Counted from the first letter of the stretch, positions 1 to 8,712 are shown. The stretch: DNA of 64,000 bases from Ensifer adhaerens (GCF_028993555.1 NZ_CP118611.1:2715604-2779603), one strand, 5' to 3'. Notes: generated by a model not told the origin, from the sequence alone. A program made the numbers and translations.

Positions 1-861
1 GCCCGTTCGGTCGACCCCGGCGACGATCTGGCCGAGTGCATTCTCGCGGATTTCGTCGTCGTCGCTGGCAAGCGCAACCTGGGCCTGCGTCTTGAGGCCG
101 GCGAGAGGCGTGCGCAGCTCGTGGGCGGCAAAGGCGATGAAGTTCTGTTCGCGCTCGCGGGCACCGGCGACGCGGGCGAAGAGGCCGTTCAGTGACTTCA
201 ACACCGGGCTGATTTCGCGTGTCGTGCCGACATCTTCGATCGCGTGCAGATCCGAGGCTTCCCGCGCGGCGAGATCGCCCGCAAGTTTGCGGAGTGGCGC
301 CAGCCCGCGTCCGACACTGAGCCAGATCAAGACTGCAAGCAGCGGGATGATCAACAGGGCCGGCAGCAGCAGGCCCTTGACCAGATCGTTGACCAGCCGG
401 TCACGGATGCGAAGGTTGTCGCCGACGAGAACGCGCACGCCGAGGCTGGCATTCTCAACCGCAAAAACCCGCCAGGTCTCGCCGTTGATGACGGTTTCCG
501 AAAAGCCCATCGCATGCGGCGCGAGCGTCGTGTCGGGCGCACTGTCCGACTTGCCGATCAGCGTGCCGTCCAGCGACCAGATCTGGCAGGAGAGCTGCCG
601 ATCGTAATGCGGATGCTCGAGCAGCGGGATCTTGATCGCGCTCTGTGCCGGGCGGTCGGCGTCAGCGTCGCCTTCTTCCTTCATCATGTCGGGGCTGACG
701 ATCAGCGAATTCACCATGCGCGCGGCCTCCATCAGCCGGGCGTCAAGCACACGCTCCACTTCGGCGCGCGTGCTCAGGAAGATCCAGACCGTCGCCGAGA
801 GCCACAGCAGTCCTGTCGTGATCAAGAGGATGGCGAAGAGCCGGGTGCGCAGCGACCGCAT
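1..861 (-). CDS. Sensor histidine kinase, N-terminal part (cut by window edge)
   Basis: Inner-membrane sensor kinase of the QseC/PmrB type. The visible 287 residues hold a first membrane segment (about residues 8-30), a periplasmic region of roughly 130 residues, a second membrane segment (about 163-183), a HAMP-like linker and the dimerisation box with the phospho-accepting His near residue 247 in FAAHELRTP. The ATP-binding domain lies beyond the left edge. The start is ATG at 861, and it shares one base with the stop of the response regulator (TGATG), so the pair is translationally coupled. The periplasmic region gives no recognisable ligand signature. Family assignment is firm; the exact homologue is not. 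Confidence 0.9.
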   Translation of the reverse strand, partial: MRSLRTRLFAILLITTGLLWLSATVWIFLSTRAEVERVLDARLMEAARMVNSLIVSPDMMKEEGDADADRPAQSAIKIPLLEHPHYDRQLSCQIWSLDGTLIGKSDSAPDTTLAPHAMGFSETVINGETWRVFAVENASLGVRVLVGDNLRIRDRLVNDLVKGLLLPALLIIPLLAVLIWLSVGRGLAPLRKLAGDLAAREASDLHAIEDVGTTREISPVLKSLNGLFARVAGAREREQNFIAFAAHELRTPLAGLKTQAQVALASDDDEIRENALGQIVAGVDRTG

Positions 862-1523
862 CAGCCGGCCCCACCCAGCCGGTAGCCGATGCCTCTCACG
901 GTTTCGATCAGGCCGGGGCCGAGCTTGTTGCGCAAATGATGGATGTGGACCTCGACGGCGTTGCTTTCGATCTCCTCCTGCCAGCCGTAGAGCCTGTCCT
1001 CGAGCTTGGTTTTCGAGAAGATGACGCCTGGGTGTGCCATCAGCGTGTGCAGGATCGAATACTCGCGCCGCGACAGTTGTACCGGCTTGCCGGCCTGTTC
1101 CACCGAATGCCGGGCGGGATCGAGCCGCAAGCCTGCCCATTCGAGCGCAGCCGTCGCGCGGCCGGTAGACCGCCGGGACAGCGCCCGCAACCGTGCGGCC
1201 ACTTCGTCGAGGTCGAAGGGCTTTCCGAGATAGTCGTCGGCGCCGGTGTCGAGACCGGCCACGCGATCGCGAACCGTGTCGCGCGCCGTCAGCAACAGCA
1301 CGGGAGTGTCATTCTGGCTGGAGCGCAGATCCTTGAGGATATCCATGCCGGAACCATCGGGCAGCATCAGGTCGAGCACGATCGCGTCGAAGCTGTTGGC
1401 GGCGAGCGCAGTCGCCGCCGCGTCGCAGGTGCCGACGGCATCGGTGGTGAAGCCGGCCAGGGCCAGACCAACCTTCAGCCCGTCTCTGAGGATATCGTCG
1501 TCTTCGACGATCAGGACTCGCAT
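861..1523 (-). CDS. OmpR-family response regulator (QseB/PmrA-like)
   Basis: DNA-binding response regulator of 220 residues. The receiver domain has the acidic pocket (EDDD at residues 7-10), the phospho-acceptor Asp in VLDLMLPD (about residue 51) and the conserved Lys in GKPF (about 101). A winged-helix effector domain follows from about residue 125 (RREYSIL, then VEVHIHHLRNKLG and the terminal RGIGYRL). It is the first gene of the regulator-kinase operon. CTTAAG repeats lie 32-61 bases upstream and match the binding site known for PmrA-type regulators, which suggests autoregulation and control of the divergent L,D-transpeptidase gene. Confidence 0.93.
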   Translation of the reverse strand: MRVLIVEDDDILRDGLKVGLALAGFTTDAVGTCDAAATALAANSFDAIVLDLMLPDGSGMDILKDLRSSQNDTPVLLLTARDTVRDRVAGLDTGADDYLGKPFDLDEVAARLRALSRRSTGRATAALEWAGLRLDPARHSVEQAGKPVQLSRREYSILHTLMAHPGVIFSKTKLEDRLYGWQEEIESNAVEVHIHHLRNKLGPGLIETVRGIGYRLGGAG

Positions 1524-1554
1524 TGCTATTCCTCACATTTCTGAGAGCAGAACT

Positions 1555-1584
1555 CTTAAGTCGCTCCCTTAAGGCAGCCTTAAG
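1555..1584. promoter_or_regulatory. Three CTTAAG repeats: putative PmrA/QseB-type box
   Basis: CTTAAG occurs at 1555-1560, 1568-1573 and 1579-1584. The last two are separated by exactly 5 bases, an 11-bp period, which is the arrangement of the known PmrA box (TTAA half-sites one helical turn apart). The site lies between the divergent response-regulator gene (start 1523) and the first L,D-transpeptidase gene (start 1630), so it can serve both promoters. Binding is inferred from pattern and position. Confidence 0.6.
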
Positions 1585-1629
1585 GTAGGACTTCCCTCTG
1601 AAGCGGCATTGAAACAATCGAATCGTTGA

Positions 1630-2397
1630 ATGCCCGATATGACCGAACCAAACGAGCTTTCTCCATCCACGGCCGATCACAAGACCGGCATCACGCTCAC
1701 GCGCCGCAGCTTGTTTGTCGGGGCAGCCTCGCTGTTCGTCACTGGATGCGCGACGGCGCGTCCAACGCCGGCGATAGTGCAAGCGGCGGCAACACCCGTC
1801 CGAGCCGCGCCCGGGCCGACCGTGCCGCCGATGTACTACGCGCTGCCGGACGAAGAGTTTCCGATCCCCGAGGTGAAAGTCGCCGAGGTCGATCCGAAGT
1901 TCTGGCGGCAGGAAGTGGACTATCCGACCAACGAGCGGCCCGGCACGCTGATCGTCGATACGCCGGCGAAATATCTCTACCACGTGCTGCCGGGCGGGCG
2001 GGCGATGCGCTACGGCATCGGCGTCGGCCGCGAGGGGTTCGCCTGGTCCGGCCGGGCGATCGTCGCCCACAAGCGCAAATGGCCGCGCTGGACGCCGCCC
2101 GACGAGATGGTCGCGCGACAGCCGAAACTCGCGCCCTACAGCATCGCCAATGGCGGCATGCCGCCGGGCATCAGGAACCCCCTCGGCGCCCGTGCGCTCT
2201 ACATTCACAAGGACGGCAAGGACACGCTCTATCGCATCCACGGCAGCCCCGAGGCGCATTCGATCGGCAAGGCGGTCTCCTCCGGCTGTATTCGCCTCAT
2301 CAATCAGGATGTCGTCTATCTTTACGATCAGGTTCGCGACGGCAGCACCATCGTCGTCATTCCGGATCCCACGAAGGGCGATCTGGCCATTGGATAA
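1630..2397 (+). CDS. L,D-transpeptidase lipoprotein (YkuD domain), paralogue 1
   Basis: Periplasmic peptidoglycan cross-linking enzyme (or lipoprotein-peptidoglycan attachment enzyme) of the ErfK/YbiS/YcfS/YnhG type, 255 residues. A twin-Arg-like signal (LTRRSLF) leads to a lipobox ending at Cys40 (LFVTGC). The YkuD domain occupies about residues 105-250 and has the catalytic signature HGSPEAHS followed by SSGCIRL, with the nucleophilic Cys in SGC. The first gene rightward of the CTTAAG repeats, so it may belong to the adjacent two-component regulon. Substrate (3-3 cross-links or protein tethering) cannot be told from sequence. Confidence 0.93.
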   Translation: MPDMTEPNELSPSTADHKTGITLTRRSLFVGAASLFVTGCATARPTPAIVQAAATPVRAAPGPTVPPMYYALPDEEFPIPEVKVAEVDPKFWRQEVDYPTNERPGTLIVDTPAKYLYHVLPGGRAMRYGIGVGREGFAWSGRAIVAHKRKWPRWTPPDEMVARQPKLAPYSIANGGMPPGIRNPLGARALYIHKDGKDTLYRIHGSPEAHSIGKAVSSGCIRLINQDVVYLYDQVRDGSTIVVIPDPTKGDLAIG

Positions 2398-2576
2398 GGC
2401 AGCCAACAGAGGTGGCGCGGGAATTCTGCAACACTGCGGAAACGAGTGTCCTCGGCAAGCGGCGATCCACGCCAAAGAATGATTTTCACCACATTTCGGT
2501 CACGGTTCGGCCCAACAGCCTTGGGCCTCTCCTTGGAACATTTCCAACCGAAATCCCCAACCTGGAATAGAATAAA

Positions 2577-3299
2577 GTGTCGATGAATTTGTCCCGCCGC
2601 TCGCTGCTCGCGGTGATCGCCAGCTCTGTCTTGAGCGCTTGCACGCAGATCCCGAAACCAGAACCGAAGCCGAAGCTGATCGAGCCGATCGCCGGCGACG
2701 GTGGCTCGCCGGAGAAGGCGGCCGATGCTGCGGGCGCGCCGACGAAGACCTTTGACTATGCGACGATCTATGCGCCGGTGAAGGACGAAGGCTACGACGT
2801 GCCGGGCATCCAGTACACGGAGATCAAGCCGCAGTTCCTGCGCCAGGAAGTGGACTATGCGACGAACGAGCCGCCCTATTCGATCGTTGTCGATACCCAG
2901 ACGATGTTCCTCTACTACGTGCTGCCGGGTGGTCGCGCCATTCGCTATGGCGTCGGTCTCGGTGCCGCCGGTCGGGCCTGGAAGGGGCGCGCCGTGGTGC
3001 ATTGGAAGCGCAAGTGGCCGCGCTGGACCGTTCCGGACGACATGGTCGCGCGCCAGCCGCATCTCAAGAAATACGGGATCGATGCCGGCGGCATGGATCC
3101 GGGTCTCGACAATCCGCTCGGCGCCCGCGCCATGTATATCTTCCAGAATGGTCAGGATACGCTCTACCGTATCCATGGCTCGCCGCAGTGGCGCTCGATC
3201 GGCAAGAACGCCTCTGCCGGTTGCGTCCGCATGCTGCAGCAGGACGCGATCGATCTCTACAATCGGGTCAGAGGCAAGACTCCGCTGCTCGTTCTCTGA
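2577..3299 (+). CDS. L,D-transpeptidase lipoprotein (YkuD domain), paralogue 2
   Basis: Second YkuD L,D-transpeptidase, 240 residues from GTG at 2577 (ATG at 2583 is an equally plausible start). The N-terminus has SRRSLLA and a lipobox LSAC, followed by a Pro/Lys-rich linker (KPEPKPKL). The catalytic motif is HGSPQWRS followed by SAGCVRM. It is closely similar to paralogue 1 across the domain (PQFLRQEVDY, KRKWPRW, DMVARQP), so the two are probably tandem duplicates. A 179-base gap separates it from paralogue 1; I see no regulatory motif in that gap. Confidence 0.92.
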   Translation: MSMNLSRRSLLAVIASSVLSACTQIPKPEPKPKLIEPIAGDGGSPEKAADAAGAPTKTFDYATIYAPVKDEGYDVPGIQYTEIKPQFLRQEVDYATNEPPYSIVVDTQTMFLYYVLPGGRAIRYGVGLGAAGRAWKGRAVVHWKRKWPRWTVPDDMVARQPHLKKYGIDAGGMDPGLDNPLGARAMYIFQNGQDTLYRIHGSPQWRSIGKNASAGCVRMLQQDAIDLYNRVRGKTPLLVL

Positions 3300-3334
3300 C
3301 GCGCTACGGATTCCCTGGCTTTGGCCGGACGGGT

Positions 3335-3355
3335 TGCCTCAGAGCGGCTGAGGCA
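3335..3355. terminator. Short hairpin between convergent L,D-transpeptidase genes
   Basis: TGCCTCAG / CTGAGGCA form an 8-bp perfect stem with a 5-base loop between the convergent genes ending at 3299 and 3339, overlapping the stop codon of the minus-strand gene. No T-run follows on either strand, so a role as terminator is only suggested by its position. Confidence 0.3.
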
Positions 3356-4160
3356 GCGGCAGTCCGTCCGGTCCCATCTGCATATAGTCCGGCGACTGAG
3401 GCAGGGGTTGAGAGTCCGGAATTGGTTGTGATTGCGGCATCGGCTGCGACTCTACCATGCCGCCGCCCGTGAGGTCGGCGACGACGATCGGCGTGCCGTT
3501 GGGCACGCGACTGTAGAGATCGACGACATCCTGGTTGATCATGCGCACGCAGCCCGAAGACACGGACTTGCCGATGGTCCACCATTCCGGCGAGCCGTGG
3601 ATGCGGTACAGCGTGTCCTCGCCATTCTGGAAAATGTACATGGCGCGGGCGCCGAGCGGGTTCTTGAGGCCCGGATCCATACCGCCGGCCTCGATGCTGA
3701 ATTGCTGCAGTTCGGGCTGACGCGCGACCATCTCGTTCGGCGGTTTCCAGCGCGGCCATTCGCGCTTGTACTGGATGACGCCGCGGCCTGCCCAGGCAAA
3801 GCCGGCGCGCCCCAGGCCGACGCCGTAGCGCATCGCCTGGCCGCCCTCGTAGACCCGGTAGAGAAAGTGGCTGCCGACGTCGACGACCAGCGTGCCCGGC
3901 TTCTCGCCTGTGGGATCGGCGACCATCTGGCGATAGAAGCGGGAGTCGATCTTCTCGTAGGGGATCGCCGGCAGCGGATATGCCTCGTTCGGCTTCTCGC
4001 CATACATGTCCGCAAGGAAGGCGTTCGTGTCCGGGACAGGTTCGGGCGCATAGGAGCGCGTCACCGTCGGTCGGGTCGACGCGCAGCCAGCCAATCCGGC
4101 GGCCGCGATCCCCGCGGAGAGTTGCAGGAAGGTGCGGCGGCGGATCTCTCTTTCAGGCAT
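3339..4160 (-). CDS. L,D-transpeptidase lipoprotein (YkuD domain), paralogue 3
   Basis: Third YkuD L,D-transpeptidase, 273 residues. The N-terminus has RRRTFLQLSAG and a lipobox ending at Cys26 (AGLAGC). The catalytic motif is HGSPEWWT followed by SSGCVRM. Unlike its paralogues it carries a low-complexity Pro/Gln/Met/Ser tail of about 35 residues (repeats of QPMPQSQ, DSQPLPQS) that could reach into or bind the wall. It faces the tandem pair and shares KREWPRW and NEMVARQP with them. Upstream is the unrelated YafK-type enzyme on the same strand. Confidence 0.92.
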   Translation of the reverse strand: MPEREIRRRTFLQLSAGIAAAGLAGCASTRPTVTRSYAPEPVPDTNAFLADMYGEKPNEAYPLPAIPYEKIDSRFYRQMVADPTGEKPGTLVVDVGSHFLYRVYEGGQAMRYGVGLGRAGFAWAGRGVIQYKREWPRWKPPNEMVARQPELQQFSIEAGGMDPGLKNPLGARAMYIFQNGEDTLYRIHGSPEWWTIGKSVSSGCVRMINQDVVDLYSRVPNGTPIVVADLTGGGMVESQPMPQSQPIPDSQPLPQSPDYMQMGPDGLPLPQPL

Positions 4161-4243
4161 GGAACCCTCGATCGTCCTCTTGTTCGCTCCTGGCGATGCA
4201 ATCGACCCATTGAGTCAATTGTGCGTCGCCAGCCGACGAACGA

Positions 4244-5308
4244 TCACAGGCCGGCGTAGGGATCCGCCAGCGCCGCTTCGGGTCGGCTAATAGGATACTT
4301 AGTTCCCGAGATCTTGGCGGCCAGCTTTTCGGCGCCGTTTTTCTCAAGAAGCGCCCGGAAGCTCGGATGCATGCCGCCATCGACATAGGCGCTGAGCGGG
4401 GCCGACGTCTGATTTGCCATCAGGCCGGCGAGCTTGGCGTCCTCCGATTGCAGCTTTGCGACAAGCCCAGCATCAGGCGTTGCCGTCACCGCCGGGCAGG
4501 CGGCGAGCGGATCGGACGGTTCGCCATCGGCGAACTCGGTGTTGAAGACATAGCGGCGACCGCAGGCCGAAACCTTCGGCTGGCGCTTCGTCGTCTGGAA
4601 GATGTCGTAGCCCTGCTTGATGTTCTTCCAGAACTCGAAGTTCGGATCGCCGCGATGCTTGGCCATGTTCTCGGCCGTCATGCGGAACGGATAGGCCTGC
4701 ACCTGGAAGGTGCCCTGGCCGCCAGCAAGTGCGCGCTGGACGACGGAGTAGATCTCGCCGACGCCCTGGTCCGTCAGTGCGTAGCAGCCGGACGACGAGC
4801 AGGCGCCGTGCACCATCAGCGCTTCGCCGGTATAGCCGAGCGCCGATTCCAGCCGGTTCGGATAGCCGAGATTGAAGGACAGGAAATACTGCGACTTCGG
4901 ATTCAGCATGCCAGCCGAGACATGGTAGAAACCTTCCGGCGCCTGGCGGTCGCCCACCTTCGTCTTGGGGCCGAGCTTGCCCGACCAGCGGCACATCGGA
5001 TAGGTCTTCAAGAGAGCGAACTGCCCCTGCTTGTTCTGTTTCCAGACTTCCAGTTCGCTTTCCTGCTTGAAGATACGCACCAGAACCGGGCTTTCCGGCT
5101 TGCTGCCGTTCTTCGCCATCGCGGCAATGAGCTTGGCCGGAATCGGCGGCGGTTCGCGCACGTCGTCGGCATCGAGCGCCGTGCAGCCGGAAAGGGCAAG
5201 CGCCATTGCCCCGATCGCCAGAGCATGCCGTATCCGGTGCACTTGCGCCAAAAAACCGGCCGTCTGGGCTGTTTCGGAAGAAGGGCTCTTTGTCGTCTCG
5301 CGCCGCAT
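4244..5308 (-). CDS. YafK-type L,D-transpeptidase family lipoprotein
   Basis: Murein L,D-transpeptidase-like protein of the YafK branch, about 354 residues from ATG at 5308; the frame is open further upstream, but this start puts a normal signal peptide and a lipobox Cys at residue 42 (ALALSGC). The core runs VLVRIFKQESELEVWK, then GDRQAPEGFY, then HGACSSSGC with the catalytic Cys, and FQVQAYPFRMT. YafK/DpaA-type enzymes can form or remove lipoprotein-peptidoglycan links; which one applies here is unknown. It is the fourth L,D-transpeptidase-fold gene in 3.7 kb. Confidence 0.88.
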   Translation of the reverse strand: MRRETTKSPSSETAQTAGFLAQVHRIRHALAIGAMALALSGCTALDADDVREPPPIPAKLIAAMAKNGSKPESPVLVRIFKQESELEVWKQNKQGQFALLKTYPMCRWSGKLGPKTKVGDRQAPEGFYHVSAGMLNPKSQYFLSFNLGYPNRLESALGYTGEALMVHGACSSSGCYALTDQGVGEIYSVVQRALAGGQGTFQVQAYPFRMTAENMAKHRGDPNFEFWKNIKQGYDIFQTTKRQPKVSACGRRYVFNTEFADGEPSDPLAACPAVTATPDAGLVAKLQSEDAKLAGLMANQTSAPLSAYVDGGMHPSFRALLEKNGAEKLAAKISGTKYPISRPEAALADPYAGL

Positions 5309-5566
5309 GCGGGCTCCTGGAAATGCTGTCGCCACCAAGCATCCTTCGTGTGGCGTCGTTGCCGGCCACATGCGTTCGACGCATTTCGGCTCAGCTTTAA
5401 GTTCAGCGATTAAGCGGTGGCAGCCTTGGCTGCAAGCCCGTGTCCCGGGCGCTCGCGATCAACAATACTTGAACGCGCGCCGCCATAGCTGCCCGCCGAT
5501 TGGGTCGATGTTGAGACAAGATGGTGAATTTTTTCTCAACGCGGGCGTCCAAATCGTCCCGACGCG

Positions 5567-5821
5567 TCAGTCCCGCGGTTCGCTGCCGGGGGCGTAGACG
5601 GTCTTCTGCTTGAAGGCAAAGACGTTGCCGCAGCGGCAACGGACCATGTGCTTGGCGGGATCGGGGGAGGTGCGCTCGGTCGAAAAGCCCTTGGGCATCA
5701 CGTCGATGAGAAAGCCGCGGTTGCCGCCCTTCGCCTTGTCATTTTCAGACGCTTCGGCGAAACCGGACGCTCCGCATTTCGCGCATTCCAGCTTTCTTGA
5801 ATAACGATCCCGCGATGCCAT
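5567..5821 (-). CDS. Small zinc-ribbon-like protein of unknown function
   Basis: An 84-residue protein starting MASRDRYSRKLEC; the ATG at 5821 is chosen because the upstream extension is Arg/Pro-rich and resembles out-of-frame GC-rich DNA. It has Cys pairs CAKC near the N-terminus and CRC near residue 62, spaced as in a two-knuckle zinc ribbon. No catalytic motif is visible. It appears monocistronic, between the YafK-type gene and an SDR gene on the same strand. Function unknown. Confidence 0.65.
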   Translation of the reverse strand: MASRDRYSRKLECAKCGASGFAEASENDKAKGGNRGFLIDVMPKGFSTERTSPDPAKHMVRCRCGNVFAFKQKTVYAPGSEPRD

Positions 5822-5965
5822 TTTCAATAACACTCGATAGCGCTGCCGCCTCCTTGTGCGGGGCGGCGGCGCGCGTGGTTGCCTGAAACTCCGACTATAG
5901 GAGGCGGCGCGTCGTTTCAAGTTTGCTGGAGCCGTCGCGTACCTTTTACGAGCCGCATCCTTCGC

Positions 5966-6874
5966 TTAGCGGTAGCCGGTGGCGTCGGCCGGTTTGTTTG
6001 CTTCCATCACTTCGCGCATGTAGCGCCAGCAATCCGGTCGAGAGCCGTCGAGATCCGTGAAGCCGTAGACTTGACCCAGTCCGCCGCTTGACAGCGACTG
6101 ACCGTTCCAGCGGGCCTTCTCCGGGTCTGCCGCGAGTGCCGCCACCGCGCGACCGACGAAGCGCGGCGTTTCCGAGATCACGAAATGCGGCTGGTCCTTC
6201 GTGGCATCGCGCCAGTTGTCTTCGTCGACGGCATAATGCTCGAGCATCATCTCCGAACGCATCCAGCCCGGCGTGATCGAAACCGAGGTCGCACCATGCG
6301 GCGCGAGGTCCTTGGCATGCGCCCAGGCCATGCGATTGGCCGAAACTTTGGCGAGATCATAGAAGGGCGACAGGCGATAGTTTTCGGCATTGTACTCGGC
6401 GGTGCCGTCGGTCACCTCGACCAGCAGACCGCCCGGCCTTTCGATCATCAGCGGTAGGGCGTAGTGGGCGGTGATCAGGTGGGTGTCGACGCCCAGGCGC
6501 AGCAGCTTCAGACCATTTTCCAGATTGTGCTCCCAGACCGGCTTGTTCCATTCGAACAGCAATTCGCCGCCCCAGACGTCGTTGACCAGAATGTCGAGCC
6601 GTCCCTGTTCGCTACGGATGCGGTCGATGAGTGCCTTGACCTGTGTCGGCTGCAGATGGTCGACCTGAACGGCGATGCCCTTGCCGCCGAGGTCGCTGAC
6701 GATGTCGGCCGTCTCTTCGATCGTTTCGGGCCGCCGATACTCGGATTGCTGTTGCCGCGTGGTGCGGCCGGTGACGTAGACGGTGGCGCCGGCGGCGCCG
6801 AGTTCGGCGGCGATGCCGCGCCCGCCACCCCGTGTCGCGCCGGCAACCAGAGCGACTTTTCCTTCAAGAGACAT
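5966..6874 (-). CDS. Short-chain dehydrogenase/reductase
   Basis: NAD(P)-dependent SDR of about 302 residues. The start at 6874 follows a strong AAGGAGG ribosome site. The nucleotide-binding loop is ATRGGGRGIA near residue 12, and the catalytic Tyr/Lys pair is in FYDLAKVSANR. Its length and the long insertion (ETIEETADIVSDLGGKG) fit the SDR subfamily often annotated simply as oxidoreductase. It is divergent from the TetR gene at 6964 with an inverted repeat between them, so that regulator probably controls it. Substrate unknown. Confidence 0.88.
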   Translation of the reverse strand: MSLEGKVALVAGATRGGGRGIAAELGAAGATVYVTGRTTRQQQSEYRRPETIEETADIVSDLGGKGIAVQVDHLQPTQVKALIDRIRSEQGRLDILVNDVWGGELLFEWNKPVWEHNLENGLKLLRLGVDTHLITAHYALPLMIERPGGLLVEVTDGTAEYNAENYRLSPFYDLAKVSANRMAWAHAKDLAPHGATSVSITPGWMRSEMMLEHYAVDEDNWRDATKDQPHFVISETPRFVGRAVAALAADPEKARWNGQSLSSGGLGQVYGFTDLDGSRPDCWRYMREVMEANKPADATGYR

Positions 6875-6928
6875 GTTTTCCTCCTTGGCGGCGCCATCGC
6901 CGTCTGGCATTCGGTAGCTGCTATGATA

Positions 6929-6950
6929 TATAAATGATTGTTCGTTTATA
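6929..6950. promoter_or_regulatory. Inverted repeat, putative TetR operator
   Basis: TATAAATGA and TCGTTTATA form a 9-bp inverted repeat with one mismatch around a 4-base spacer. It lies in the 89-base gap between the divergent SDR and TetR genes, the usual place for an autoregulatory TetR site. Confidence 0.55.
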
Positions 6951-6963
6951 AATGAGAGTCAAG

Positions 6964-7533
6964 ATGCCACGCCCGAAGACGATGTCCGACGAAGATGTTC
7001 TGAACGCTGCCTTTGCGATCATGCGGGCGGAAGGGCCTGATGGCCTGACATTCGCGGCTCTTTCCGCCAGGACCGGTCTTTCGGGCGCGACCCTGGTGCA
7101 GCGCTTCGACAACAAGCCGCGGCTGATCCAGAGAGCGCTCGTGCAGGCCTGGGATGGTCTGGATGGACAAACGACAGCACTGATGGCGAGCGTGCAGCGA
7201 ACGCCGGAAGGAGCGATCGCGCTCCTTGTCGGCCTTTCCGGTGACTATGGCGGCATCGAATCCTATGCCGACGACCTCCGGATTCTCCGGGAAGATCTGC
7301 GCGATCCGCTGCTGCGTGCCCGCGGTGCCAGATGGCGCGACGTGCTTTCAGGCGTGCTCGACGAGTGTCTTGCCGGACTTCCCGCCGCGGCCCCTGGGCT
7401 CGGCCTCCTGATGGCGGCGCAATGGCAGGGTTCGCTGCTGTGGTGGAGTTTCGATCCGCAGGTCCCCGTCACGGAGTTCGTCGAGCAAAGCCTGACGCGT
7501 TTCGTCGAAGCCTTCGCCCGGCGGCCGGCCTGA
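6964..7533 (+). CDS. TetR/AcrR-family transcriptional regulator
   Basis: Repressor-type regulator of about 189 residues. The N-terminal helix-turn-helix is DVLNAAFAIMRAEGPDGLTF with recognition part SGATLVQRF. The C-terminal half is a hydrophobic ligand-binding domain with no clear ligand signature. ATG at 6964 has GAGAG upstream; an alternative ATG at 6952 would abut the inverted repeat. It is divergent from the SDR gene and probably controls it. Confidence 0.88.
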   Translation: MPRPKTMSDEDVLNAAFAIMRAEGPDGLTFAALSARTGLSGATLVQRFDNKPRLIQRALVQAWDGLDGQTTALMASVQRTPEGAIALLVGLSGDYGGIESYADDLRILREDLRDPLLRARGARWRDVLSGVLDECLAGLPAAAPGLGLLMAAQWQGSLLWWSFDPQVPVTEFVEQSLTRFVEAFARRPA

Positions 7534-7631
7534 AAACCGCCTCGGCGTCAATGTTCACCCGGTTGTCAAATCGCCGTGAGATGGCCGTGCGGTAGATGAC
7601 GGCGGCACCCGTCGGTCTTAGATGCTGAACC

Positions 7632-8681
7632 ATGACCAGATTTGCCGCCGCTCTCTTTGCCCGGATCGCCGCCTTGGCAGTCGTCGTCTCGACGCTTTTC
7701 GCCTTGCCGGCCACCGCCCAGGCGCCTGCACCGCTTTCGAGCCTGTTGGACGAACTGTCTTTGCGGCAGGAGCTCGATCCCCTGAAGACCGTGATCGTCG
7801 CGCGTGACGGCAAAATCCTCGCGGAGCGCGGCTATCGCGGCAACCGCGTGACCGACTCGACCAACATCAAATCGGCGTCGAAGTCGATCATCTCTGCGCT
7901 GGTCGGCATTGCGATCGACAAGGGGTTGCTCGAAGGGCCGGACCAGAAGATCGCGCCGATCCTGAAAGCGGACTTGCCGGCATCACCCGATCCGCGCATC
8001 AATGACATCACCATCGGAAATCTGTTGTCGATGCAGGCCGGGCTCGGCCGGCTGTCGGGACCGAATTACGGGCGTTGGGTCGCGAGCCGGAACTGGGTAC
8101 GCACAGCCCTTGCTCAACCTTTTGACGACGATCCGGGCGGTGAGATGCTCTACTCCACCGCCTCGACCCACCTGCTTTCGGCGATCCTGACAAAGGTCAG
8201 CGGCAGGTCGACCCTGGCGCTGGCGCGCGAATGGCTCGGACCGCTCGATGGTTTCCGCATCGGAGCCTGGGATCGCGACCCTCAAGGTATCTATCTTGGC
8301 GGCAACCAGATGGCGATGAGCCCCCGCTCGCTGCTTGCCTTCGGCGAGCTTTACCGCAATGGCGGCCGCACCGCATCGGGCAAGCAACTGGTTTCGGCGG
8401 AATGGATCGCAGCGTCCTGGCAGCATCGCACCAATTCGCGTTTCTCCGGGGACGCGTACGGCTACGGCTGGTTCGAGCGCCGGATCGCCAGCGAAGAGGT
8501 GCACTTCGCCTGGGGCTATGGCGGGCAGATGCTCTACATCGTCCCGAGCTTGGATCTCACCGTGGTGATGACCTCGGCGGAAAGCGGCCCCTCGGCCCGC
8601 AATGGTTACCGCGATGCTCTGCATCTGGTACTCGGCGAAATCATCACGACAGTTAAGGCTGCGCCGGAGACGGACGGCTGA
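7632..8681 (+). CDS. Serine hydrolase, class C beta-lactamase family
   Basis: Exported penicillin-binding-protein-like hydrolase, 349 residues, with a signal peptide ending near Ala29 (LPATAQA). The SxxK nucleophile motif is SASK at residues 81-84, the second-motif Tyr is Y174 (YSTAST), and a WGYGG stretch near the C-terminus stands where the third (KTG-like) motif is expected. The family includes esterases, D-aminopeptidases and 6-aminohexanoate-dimer hydrolases, so beta-lactam resistance should not be assumed. Monocistronic between the TetR gene and the convergent arginase-like gene. Confidence 0.88.
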   Translation: MTRFAAALFARIAALAVVVSTLFALPATAQAPAPLSSLLDELSLRQELDPLKTVIVARDGKILAERGYRGNRVTDSTNIKSASKSIISALVGIAIDKGLLEGPDQKIAPILKADLPASPDPRINDITIGNLLSMQAGLGRLSGPNYGRWVASRNWVRTALAQPFDDDPGGEMLYSTASTHLLSAILTKVSGRSTLALAREWLGPLDGFRIGAWDRDPQGIYLGGNQMAMSPRSLLAFGELYRNGGRTASGKQLVSAEWIAASWQHRTNSRFSGDAYGYGWFERRIASEEVHFAWGYGGQMLYIVPSLDLTVVMTSAESGPSARNGYRDALHLVLGEIITTVKAAPETDG

Positions 8682-8712
8682 CCATTCGGCATGCCGCTCC
8701 GGCCACGGCCAA

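Noticed and set aside
1309..2475. Long minus-strand open frame opposite the first L,D-transpeptidase
   Set aside because: It has no recognisable domain, is Arg/Asp/Gly-rich and runs antisense to genes with clear motifs; this is the usual GC-driven shadow.
7632..8681. Antibiotic-resistance beta-lactamase
   Set aside because: The SxxK and YxT motifs define only the broad serine-hydrolase family; the canonical KTG is absent, so resistance is not supported.
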